From Candidatus Dormiibacterota bacterium (GTDB lineage: Bacteria > Chloroflexota > Dormibacteria > Aeolococcales > Aeolococcaceae), in NCBI GenBank assembly GCA_003141695.1, contig PLNE01000076.1:1-53228 (forward strand): 53,228 nucleotides of DNA, in the 5' to 3' direction. Within the stretch, counting starts at the first letter, position 1; every line of letters begins with the position of its first letter. Shown one piece after another: positions 1-5,828 of this stretch. The position numbers and the translations under genes were made by a program. Below the pieces are notes generated by a model that was given only the letters and a program-made list of their open reading frames with translations, was not told where the DNA came from and did not search any database.

Positions 1-1
1 G

Positions 2-92
2 GCCTCCTCCGCAGGGAGGGGGGTTATGGGGAGGTGTCAGGAGAGGTGAGGGAGGAGGCCGGCAGGTGCCAGCCTCCTCCGCAGGGAGGGGG
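2..92. repeat. 21-bp direct repeat pair at the window edge
   Basis: The 21-base unit that begins GCCTCCTCCGCAGGG occurs at 2-22 and again, identical, at 72-92, just beyond the rsmH stop codon. The minus-strand gene that should follow rsmH (ftsL-like in most genomes) is not visible in the first 95 bases. This stretch is therefore either the rsmH-ftsL spacer or part of the next gene. Each unit carries CCTCC and GGAGG-type segments and could form a small hairpin. No function is assigned. Confidence 0.5.
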
Positions 93-95
93 AGA

Positions 96-1103
96 CTATC
101 GAGGTTCCAGCTTCTCCGCCACCCGGAGGCGGGCCGACCTGGACCTGGGGTTCACGGCCAGTTCCTCTGCGTCGGGTCGGATCGCCCTGCGGGTGAGAAG
201 GAGGAGCGAGGCCCGGTGAGCGCAGGTGCAGAAGGGCTGTTGGGGCGGACAGAGACAGTTCTGAGCTGCGACGTGGAGTGCGTTCTTGACAAGGGAGTCC
301 TCGAGAGAATGAAAGGAGATGACCCCAAGACGCCCACCGGGCCGGAGGAGCGATATGGCGGCCTGCAGCCCGCGACGGAGGCTCTCCAACTCGTGGTTGA
401 CCTCGATGCGGAGCGCCTGGAAGGTCCGGGTGGCGGGATGTATCCGCTTTGGCCAGAAGCGGCGCGGGATGGTCTGCTCCACCAGCTCTCGAAGCTGCTG
501 GGTCGTGGCCATCGGGCGTCGCCGCCGCTCCCGGACGAGGGCCCGGGCAATCGCGGTGGCGAACCTCTCCTCGCCGTAGGTGCGGATCAGGGCGGTCAAC
601 TCGGCCTCGTCCCAACTGTTGAGGATGGTGGCCGCGGTCTCGGTGGCCGCGGTCTGGTCCATCCGCATGTCGAGCGGGCCGTCCTTCCGGAAGCTGAAGC
701 CGCGGGCGGGATCGTCGAGTTGAAGTGAGGAGGTGCCAAGGTCGAGGCAGAGGGAGTCGGCGGCGACGATCCCGTGGCCCGCGGCGAGGTGATCGATCTC
801 GGCGAAGTCACCCTGGGCGAGGATCAGCCGCTGACCGGCGGTGCCGGCGAAGCGCAGGCGGGCACGGGCGATCGCGGTGGGGTCCCTGTCGATGGCGAGG
901 ACCCGCCCGGTCGTGCCGACCCTGTCCAAGAGCGCGGCGGTGACGCCGCCGCCGCCCAGGGTCCCGTCGATGGCCACCTGGCCTTCACGGGGCTGCAGGT
1001 TCTGTATGAGAGGTGTGAGGAGGACCGGCCGGTGGAGGCTCGCCTCAGGCGGCTCCCCGGGCGTGGCATCGGCGGACCTGTCCATGCCTGCCACGATCGG
1101 CAT
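96..1103 (-). CDS. rsmH: 16S rRNA m4C1402 methyltransferase RsmH
   Basis: This 335-residue protein methylates N4 of C1402 in the 16S rRNA decoding centre using S-adenosylmethionine. The family signature is clear: HRPVLL near residue 24, the SAM-binding GTLGGGG at about 47-53, FRKDGPLDMRMD in the middle, and ISFHSLEDSLVK near the C-terminus. Length is normal for the family (about 310-340). It lies 27 bases downstream of mraZ on the same strand, the classical order at the head of the division and cell-wall cluster, so it should be co-transcribed with mraZ and under MraZ control. An in-frame ATG 18 bases further in (at 1085) is an equally possible start. Function is close to certain. Confidence 0.96.
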   Translation of the reverse strand: MPIVAGMDRSADATPGEPPEASLHRPVLLTPLIQNLQPREGQVAIDGTLGGGGVTAALLDRVGTTGRVLAIDRDPTAIARARLRFAGTAGQRLILAQGDFAEIDHLAAGHGIVAADSLCLDLGTSSLQLDDPARGFSFRKDGPLDMRMDQTAATETAATILNSWDEAELTALIRTYGEERFATAIARALVRERRRRPMATTQQLRELVEQTIPRRFWPKRIHPATRTFQALRIEVNHELESLRRGLQAAISLLRPGGRLGVISFHSLEDSLVKNALHVAAQNCLCPPQQPFCTCAHRASLLLLTRRAIRPDAEELAVNPRSRSARLRVAEKLEPR

Positions 1104-1130
1104 GGGCGGGTGTGTCCAGATCGGCGCCGC

Positions 1131-1589
1131 TCACGACGGCGCCGGTGCGTGGGCGATGAAACCCATCGGATTGATGCGATCAGTCAGCTCGGTGAAGAAC
1201 TCGGGAGTGAGCTCGCGCGTCTCCTCCTCCCAGCGTTCGGTGGAGCAGAGCTCGACGAACTCGCCCATGCCCACGAACGTGGCCCGCTCCCCGATGGCGG
1301 CGAACTCACGGTGCGACGGGTGGAGCAGCAGGCGACCCTGAGAGTCGAGCTCGACATCACGGGTGCCGGCATTGACCCGGCGCAGGTACTTGCGCTGCTC
1401 CGCGGGTGTCCCGGCGGTGATGCTGAGGGTGCGCAGGTGCGCCTCCCAGGTGGCGGTGGGCCAGATCACGAGGCGTCCCTCGGGGCCGATAGAGACGACC
1501 GCGCCCGGCACCAGGTGCGGCCGGAACTGGGCGGGGACGGCCACCCTCCCCTTGGCGTCGACGGCGTGATCAAATTGGCCGAGGAGCAC
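1131..1589 (-). CDS. mraZ: Transcriptional regulator MraZ
   Basis: A 152-residue protein starting at GTG, typical in length for MraZ. It contains the two tandem AbrB/SpoVT-like half-domains of this family, each marked by a D-x-x-G-R motif: DAKGRVAVPAQFR near residue 11 and DSQGRLLLHP near residue 82. MraZ forms a ring-shaped oligomer that binds repeats upstream of its own gene and controls the division and cell-wall operon. Matching repeats lie 65 bases upstream (1654-1683), and rsmH follows directly. The start is supported by the conserved N-terminus LLGQFDHAVDAKGR. No anomalies were seen. Confidence 0.96.
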   Translation of the reverse strand: MLLGQFDHAVDAKGRVAVPAQFRPHLVPGAVVSIGPEGRLVIWPTATWEAHLRTLSITAGTPAEQRKYLRRVNAGTRDVELDSQGRLLLHPSHREFAAIGERATFVGMGEFVELCSTERWEEETRELTPEFFTELTDRINPMGFIAHAPAPS

Positions 1590-1653
1590 GTGAGATCACG
1601 CATCGCCGCCGGCACAGGGCCGGAGGCGGATCGGGTCAGGGACCTTGCGGTCA

Positions 1654-1683
1654 CGTTCACCACTTCTCACCACTTCTCACCAC
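1654..1683 (-). promoter_or_regulatory. MraZ operator: three tandem 10-bp repeats
   Basis: Read on the minus strand, three head-to-tail decamers are present: GTGGTGAGAA, GTGGTGAGAA and GTGGTGAACG. Every copy keeps GTGGTGA and the period is exactly 10 bases, one helical turn. Known MraZ boxes are three or more GTGG-type hexamers at about 10-11 base spacing in front of mraZ (established for E. coli and some other bacteria). Position 65 bases ahead of the mraZ GTG and on the proper strand supports autoregulation. The exact recognised sequence in this lineage is inferred. Confidence 0.75.
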
Positions 1684-1718
1684 CAGAGTGGCCGAAGACT
1701 ACTCCGGCCGGTCCAATG

Positions 1719-1760
1719 CGTCAATCAGAACGGATGTACGCCCGTCAATCGGAACGGATG
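1719..1760. repeat. Direct repeat of 18 bp between mraZ and the first regulator
   Basis: CGTCAATCAGAACGGATG (1719-1736) and CGTCAATCGGAACGGATG (1743-1760) differ at one base and are spaced 24 bases apart. They lie between the divergent mraZ and response-regulator genes, beyond the MraZ boxes. They may be a tandem operator for another DNA-binding protein. The rest of the stretch 1761-1990 shows no gene, no terminator and no clear ribosome binding site. Confidence 0.55.
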
Positions 1761-1990
1761 CCCCTTCCCCACCGAGCGGGCCGGGCGCACCCCGGCCCAC
1801 TGCGCCGGCCTCCCGGCAAACGGGCGGGGGGCGAGGCGTCAGAGGCTCTGGGAAGTGGGTAAGCTGGAGGCCTGTACACCACAATCACGGCTATCACGCC
1901 AGAAAGCTGGCGCCGGCTGGGGCAGTTCTTGGGGGAGCCAGTGCCAGATTTGGAGATGCGACCGCCGGCCGGCAGCGTCGCTGTGAGCGG

Positions 1991-2644
1991 ATGACCGGCG
2001 CCCAGCCGGTCCGGGTGCTGATCGCGGATGACCAGACCCTCTTCCGGTCCGGTCTGGCCGGCCTTCTGGACGCGGACCCGCGGGTGACGGTGGTCTCCGT
2101 GGCCCGTGACGGCGTCGAGGCGGTGCGCAGGTGTCGGGAGATCGAACCCGACGTCGTCCTCATGGACATCAAGATGCCCAATCTCGACGGCATCCAGGCG
2201 ACCCAGCAGATCGGCGCATCGAACCCGGAGATCCCGGTCCTGATCCTCACCACCCTGGAGGCCGACAGCCACGTGCTGGCGGCGCTGAAGGCGGGGGCCA
2301 AGGGCTACGTCCTCAAGGACTCGGAGCCTGAGGCGATCATCTCCAGCATCTTGGCGGTGCACGCGGGGGAGCGGGTGATGGCCGGGGCGGTGGCCCAGAG
2401 GGTGCTGGGGATGATCACCGGGGACACCACGCCCAAGGACTTCTACGACGGCCTCACCTCCCGGGAGATCGAGGTCCTCACGCTGATCGCCGGCGGGGCG
2501 GGCAACAAGCAGATCGCCTACAAGCTGTCGATCAGCGAGAAGACGGTCCGCAACCACATCAGTCACATGTACGAGAAGCTGCAGATCTTTGACCGCTCTC
2601 AGGCCGTCCTCTATGCGGCTCGCAAAGGCCTGATCCAGCTGTAG
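1991..2644 (+). CDS. NarL/FixJ-family response regulator (copy 1, orphan)
   Basis: A 217-residue receiver plus LuxR-type DNA-binding protein. The receiver shows VLIADDQ, the phospho-acceptor region VVLMDIKMP, the T/S position in LILTTLE and the lysine in YVLKDSE. The C-terminal helix-turn-helix runs from LTSREIEVL to AVLYAARKGL. The ATG at 1991 is chosen because it aligns with the starts of two close paralogues at 3786 and 15892. The open frame continues upstream to 1688, but that part has no family resemblance. Unlike the paralogues it has no kinase gene directly upstream, so its partner is probably one of the nearby kinases (inference). An RNase P RNA remnant follows. Confidence 0.9.
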   Translation: MTGAQPVRVLIADDQTLFRSGLAGLLDADPRVTVVSVARDGVEAVRRCREIEPDVVLMDIKMPNLDGIQATQQIGASNPEIPVLILTTLEADSHVLAALKAGAKGYVLKDSEPEAIISSILAVHAGERVMAGAVAQRVLGMITGDTTPKDFYDGLTSREIEVLTLIAGGAGNKQIAYKLSISEKTVRNHISHMYEKLQIFDRSQAVLYAARKGLIQL

Positions 2645-2729
2645 AGGCCTACGCCGAGGCCCTCTGCGACGGAGTTAGGTCCGGCCGTGGCTCCCGTCGG
2701 CGGCGGGCGGCCCTCGCACCCCGGGGCCC

Positions 2730-2771
2730 GGTAATGGTGGGGTGAGAGCTCACTGGCGGTCGGGCGACGGA
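2730..2771 (+). pseudogene. Remnant of RNase P RNA core sequence
   Basis: This short segment matches the conserved core of the intact RNase P RNA gene at about 4638-4682. The block AATGGTGGGGT-[A/G]-AGAGC is shared and is followed by GGCGGTCGGG, with only about five differences and a 2-base gap over roughly 42 bases. The rest of the RNA is not recognisable here. It sits behind response regulator copy 1, just as the intact gene sits behind copy 2. An inverted repeat (2755-2764 with 2784-2793, GGCGGTCGGG/CCCGACCGCC) overlaps its 3' side and may now act as a terminator-like hairpin. Read as a decayed duplicate. Confidence 0.65.
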
Positions 2772-2889
2772 CAGCCTGCTCGGCCCGACCGCCGGAGGGC
2801 CGAAGGTCCCTAGCGAATGACGGCTAGATCATGCTAAGAACTTCACTCTTACAGCCGCGGGCGGGAACCGGCGCCAGCGGCCGAGGGCG

Positions 2890-3789
2890 TTGGGGAAGGT
2901 TGCGGGGGGACCGGGGGTGCCGGAGTTCGAGCGGCGGCCGATGTGCCGGATGGTGGCATGGGCGGCTCGGCCCATCCAGCGGTACCGGCCGGCTCGCACC
3001 TCACTGGGTCTGCCCCTGAGGCGTGGCCGGACGCCCCTCATGCTGATGCTGGCCCTCCTCCTCATGGCGGCGTCGCCGGTTGCCTCCATGAGCGGCCCAC
3101 CGGGCGGGCGACCGGCGGCGGCGGCGCGGCATCGGTCCAGGAAGAAGGAGGAGGACAGCCCCCGCCAGCCGGCGCTGGGCACCGAGCTGACCCTGGCGGC
3201 GGCGCTCAGCAGCCAGCGGCCCCCCGGCGGCGCCGCCCTCGACGAGACGCGGGCCTGGCTGGCGCGGGAACTCCACGACGGAGCTGTCCAGCGCCTCACC
3301 ATCATGGCCGTCGAGCTGGAGCAGCTGCAGCGGACCACCCGGGCCGCCCTCAACGACCTCCGCCAGCTCCTCTACGGGCTGCGCGACGAGCCCGCCGTCG
3401 ACGCGCGCTTCGTTGACTCCGTCCGCACCTCTCTCTCCGAGCTAGCCGGCGAGACCGGGATCGAGGCCGACCTGGTGGTCCAGTCCTGGCCGGAGGAGCT
3501 GCCCTTCCACCTCTGCGCCAATCTGCGCCGGGTCGCCGGCGAGGCGCTCAGCAACGTCCGCCGTCACAGCGGTGCCACCCGGGTCGCGGTCACCCTCCAG
3601 GCCCTCGGCAGCTCCCTGGCGGTGACGGTGGCGGACAACGGCCGCGGCATCGGGAACGATGAGGGCGGCTTCGGGCTCCAGGGGATGGGCGAGCGGGCTC
3701 GTCTCCTCGGCGGCCGGGTCACCGTGGAGAGCCCTCCCGGGCGGGGGACCACCGTCCGCTGCATCGTCCCCTTCGGAGGCATCACGTGA
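2890..3789 (+). CDS. NarL-type sensor histidine kinase (copy 1)
   Basis: The C-terminal two thirds form a HisKA_3 plus HATPase kinase. The phospho-histidine motif is ARELHDGAVQRLT, the N-box region is GEALSNVRRHSG, and the nucleotide-binding loops are DNGRGIG and GFGLQGMGERA. A hydrophobic stretch (LMLMLALLLMAAS) lies ahead of the kinase core and suggests one membrane segment. The start is uncertain: TTG at 2890 gives 299 residues, with ATG at 2941 or 3040 as alternatives. Compared with its paralogue at 15236, about 12 residues are missing between the histidine helix and the LQ-x-TTR segment, shortening the dimerisation hairpin. The stop overlaps the next gene by four bases, so the two are translationally coupled and should form a signalling pair. 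Confidence 0.85.
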   Translation: MGKVAGGPGVPEFERRPMCRMVAWAARPIQRYRPARTSLGLPLRRGRTPLMLMLALLLMAASPVASMSGPPGGRPAAAARHRSRKKEEDSPRQPALGTELTLAAALSSQRPPGGAALDETRAWLARELHDGAVQRLTIMAVELEQLQRTTRAALNDLRQLLYGLRDEPAVDARFVDSVRTSLSELAGETGIEADLVVQSWPEELPFHLCANLRRVAGEALSNVRRHSGATRVAVTLQALGSSLAVTVADNGRGIGNDEGGFGLQGMGERARLLGGRVTVESPPGRGTTVRCIVPFGGIT

Positions 3790-4439
3790 TCACCACCAAG
3801 CCCGTCCGCGTTCTCATCGCCGACGATCAGACCCTGTTCCGATCGGGGCTGGCCCGGCTCCTGGACGACGACCCGCGTGTGACCGTGATCGCCGAAGCCC
3901 CCGACGGAGTGGAGGCGGTGCGGCGCTGCCGCGACCTGGAGCCGGACGTGGTGCTCATGGACATCAAGATGCCCAACCTGGACGGCATCCAGGCCACCGA
4001 GCAGATCGTGGCCGCCTGCCCCGGCATCCCGGTGCTCATCCTCACCACCTTCGAGGCTGACAGCCACGTGCGGGCGGCGCTGCGGGCGGGGGCCAGCGGC
4101 TACGTGCTCAAGGACTCTGATCTCGAGGCGATCATCTCCAGCATCCTGGTGGTGCGCTCCGGAGAGCGGGTGCTGGCGGGTCCGGTGGCCGAGAGGGTCC
4201 TGGGCATGATGACGGGCGACATCACCCCCAAGGACATCTACGACGGCCTCACCTCCCGGGAGATCGAGATCCTCAAGCTGATCGCGAGCGGCGCCGCCAA
4301 CAAGCAGATCGCCTACAAGCTCTCGATCAGCGAGAAGACGGTGCGCAACCACATCAGCAACATGTACGAGAAGCTGCAGCTCTTCGACCGCTCTCAGGCC
4401 GTCCTCTATGCGGCTCGCAAAGGCCTGATCCAGGTATAG
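3786..4439 (+). CDS. NarL/FixJ-family response regulator (copy 2)
   Basis: A 217-residue receiver plus LuxR-type helix-turn-helix protein starting at GTG, which overlaps the kinase stop (GTGA). Receiver landmarks are VLIADDQ, VVLMDIKMP, LILTTFEAD and YVLKDSD. The DNA-binding domain has LTSREIEILKLI and SEKTVRNHISNMYEKL. It is very similar to the regulators at 1991 and 15892, and the recognition-helix region is almost identical among the three, so they probably bind overlapping sites (inference). It is the expected target of the kinase immediately upstream. The RNase P RNA gene starts about 50 bases downstream. Confidence 0.93.
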   Translation: MITTKPVRVLIADDQTLFRSGLARLLDDDPRVTVIAEAPDGVEAVRRCRDLEPDVVLMDIKMPNLDGIQATEQIVAACPGIPVLILTTFEADSHVRAALRAGASGYVLKDSDLEAIISSILVVRSGERVLAGPVAERVLGMMTGDITPKDIYDGLTSREIEILKLIASGAANKQIAYKLSISEKTVRNHISNMYEKLQLFDRSQAVLYAARKGLIQV

Positions 4440-4486
4440 AAGCCCACCGGCGCTGGAGAGCACCACCGGCTCCGGCGCTAGACTGA

Positions 4487-4863
4487 GAGGGCAAGCCGGT
4501 CGGACGGCCGCGGGCGGTTCGCCGCCTGAGGAAAGTCCGGACTCCAGAGAGCAGGGCGCTGGATAACGTCCAGTCGGGGCGACCCGAAGGAGAGTGCCAC
4601 AGAAAGGACACAGCCACGACCCACGCGGTCGCGGCAACGGTGAAATGGTGGGGTAAGAGCCCACCGGCGGTCGGGTGACCGGCCGGCCAGGTAAACCCCG
4701 CCCGGAGCAAGGTCGAACAGGGGCGGACGCCTCGGCGTCCAGGGGCTGCTCGTCCCAGGTCCCGGGTCAGACCGCACGAGGTGCCGGGCAACCGGCATCC
4801 AAGATGGATGGCCGTCCCCCACCGCGGGTGGGGACAGAATCCGGCTTACAGACCGGCTTGCAT
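4487..4863 (+). ncRNA. rnpB: RNase P RNA, bacterial type A
   Basis: The catalytic RNA of RNase P, which trims tRNA 5' leaders. Hallmark blocks appear in order: GAGGAAAGTCCGGACTCC near 4529, ACAGAAAGGACACAGCC, GGTGAAATGGTGGGGTAAGAG near 4640 (quoted in part), AGGTAAACCCC near 4689, and GGGGACAGAATCCGGCTTAC near 4830. The terminal P1 helix is perfect over 11 pairs: GCAAGCCGGTC (4491-4501) with GACCGGCTTGC (4851-4861). Ends are placed just outside P1. A hairpin at about 4864-4895 (GCTCTCCAC/GTGGAGCGC, one mismatch) may aid termination. Several open frames cross this region on both strands and are not real genes. Confidence 0.95.
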
Positions 4864-5025
4864 CGCTCTCCACCACCACTGCGTGGAGCGCGCTCCGGGT
4901 CGCCCGGCGGGAATGTGAGCGCCTGGCCGTGCGGCCGAACACGCGACATGGGGTGCAGGAGTTCCCGTTCAGGGCAATCGGGTGCCTGCCACGATCGGGG
5001 GTGGTCAGACGGCCCGTGCAAAATA

Positions 5026-5070
5026 GGTCAAAAGGCCCGAAGCCTTGGGTACATGGCCCGGCGTTTGACC
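5026..5070 (+). other. Compact structured element upstream of the exosortase operon
   Basis: An outer inverted repeat GGTCAAA/TTTGACC (5026-5032 with 5064-5070) encloses two small hairpins, AAGGC-CCGAA-GCCTT and GGG-TACATGG-CCC, giving a three-way-junction-like fold. It lies in the 340-base gap between the RNase P RNA and the exosortase substrate gene. It does not match a riboswitch class I know. If transcription starts after the TATAGT at 5106, the element would be in DNA upstream of the start and would more likely be a protein-binding site than a leader RNA. Function unknown. Confidence 0.4.
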
Positions 5071-5102
5071 ACTTTGGCGGGCTGAACCTCGGTAACGACA
5101 CA

Positions 5103-5111
5103 TGCTATAGT
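5103..5111 (+). promoter_or_regulatory. Candidate extended -10 promoter
   Basis: TGCTATAGT matches an extended -10 element (TGn plus TATAGT) about 93 bases ahead of the ATG at 5204, in an otherwise GC-rich stretch. A TTGACC at 5065-5070 is too far away (35 bases) to be its -35 box. It is the best promoter candidate for the exosortase substrate operon. The gene itself has a strong ribosome binding site, AAGGAGGGA, at about 5192-5200. Confidence 0.4.
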
Positions 5112-5203
5112 CCTGTAACAGCCTGGTGGCCTTGACGGGTCCGGAGTGGTTTCGGAACGGGGGGCCGGGGATCAACTCAGGCTGTGCGGGTAAGGAGGGA
5201 CCC

Positions 5204-5773
5204 ATGAGAGGGGAAGCTGGCACTGGAGCTTCTGGTACCCGGCGGGGGCCAAAGGTCGTTCTCGGAATGCTGGGTGCGGTGGCGCTGATGGCGGCGACGG
5301 CGGTGGTCGCGCTGGCCAACTACGCCACCGGCCTTACCCTGACGGGTAAGTGCTTCGACACTTACACGAGCGGCACTCTCGTCACGCAAAACGCACAGAC
5401 CGCGACCCCGCCGCACAGCGTGACGCTCGAGGTCCTCGCCTCCAAAAACGGAGGCAGTACATACCCGTACTTCGTCGCGAATACCACGATCGATCTGAAG
5501 AGCGGGCAGAACTCGTACCTGTGGTCGATTTACACCTCCAACGCCGCGTACTTCGCGACGCCGTACGATGCGTGGGAGGTCACCGTCGAGTCCACCTCCG
5601 GGGTCACCAACCAGATCTCCGGGCCCGTGAAGAGCACCACGCTCTGTTCGCCCGTCCCCAACACGCCCGAGTCGCCGCTTGCGGTGGCGCTCCCGCTGGC
5701 GGGGCTTGCGATCTTCGCCGGTGCATTCGGCGTCGTGATCCGTCGCCGCCGCCGCTCGGCGTCCGCCGTCTGA
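5204..5773 (+). CDS. Secreted protein with PEP-CTERM-like tail, probable exosortase substrate
   Basis: A 189-residue protein. The ATG at 5204 is chosen for the ribosome binding site AAGGAGGGA just upstream. An N-terminal signal segment (VVLGMLGAVALMAATAVVAL) is followed by a soluble domain of about 110 residues with two cysteines that I do not recognise. The C-terminus has the three-part sorting layout: TPESP at about 154-158, a 21-residue hydrophobic helix, and RRRRR at about 180-184. TPESP resembles the PEP motif of PEP-CTERM proteins. The next gene is an exosortase, which in known systems cuts this kind of tail and fixes the protein to the cell surface. No other protein in the window carries this tail, suggesting a dedicated one-substrate system. 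Substrate status is inferred from layout and neighbourhood. Confidence 0.8.
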   Translation: MRGEAGTGASGTRRGPKVVLGMLGAVALMAATAVVALANYATGLTLTGKCFDTYTSGTLVTQNAQTATPPHSVTLEVLASKNGGSTYPYFVANTTIDLKSGQNSYLWSIYTSNAAYFATPYDAWEVTVESTSGVTNQISGPVKSTTLCSPVPNTPESPLAVALPLAGLAIFAGAFGVVIRRRRRSASAV

Positions 5774-5786
5774 GCGTCTGAAGCAT

Positions 5787-5823
5787 GGTGCCGGATCTGA
5801 ACGGCACCCCAGTGGGGGGGGGG
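5787..5823 (+). promoter_or_regulatory. Intergenic hairpin and ten-G tract before the exosortase gene
   Basis: GGTGCCG (5787-5793) pairs with CGGCACC (5802-5808) around an 8-base loop. A run of ten G follows (5814-5823) and ends five bases before the exosortase GTG. The hairpin could reduce read-through from substrate to enzyme gene. The G-run overlaps the ribosome-binding region and is of a length prone to slippage, so spacing to the start codon could vary. Both roles are inference. Confidence 0.45.
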
Positions 5824-5828
5824 AAGCG

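Noticed and set aside
1688-1990. N-terminal extension of the first response regulator
   Set aside because: The extension covers the direct repeats and promoter region, is unlike the family, and both paralogues start at the position equal to 1991.
4478-5101. Open frames crossing the RNase P RNA gene on both strands
   Set aside because: The conserved RNA blocks and the perfect P1 helix explain the sequence; the translated products are low-complexity and have no family features.
5065-5111. TTGACC and TATAGT as a standard -35/-10 pair
   Set aside because: The spacing is 35 bases, about twice the usual value, and TTGACC is better explained as one arm of the inverted repeat.
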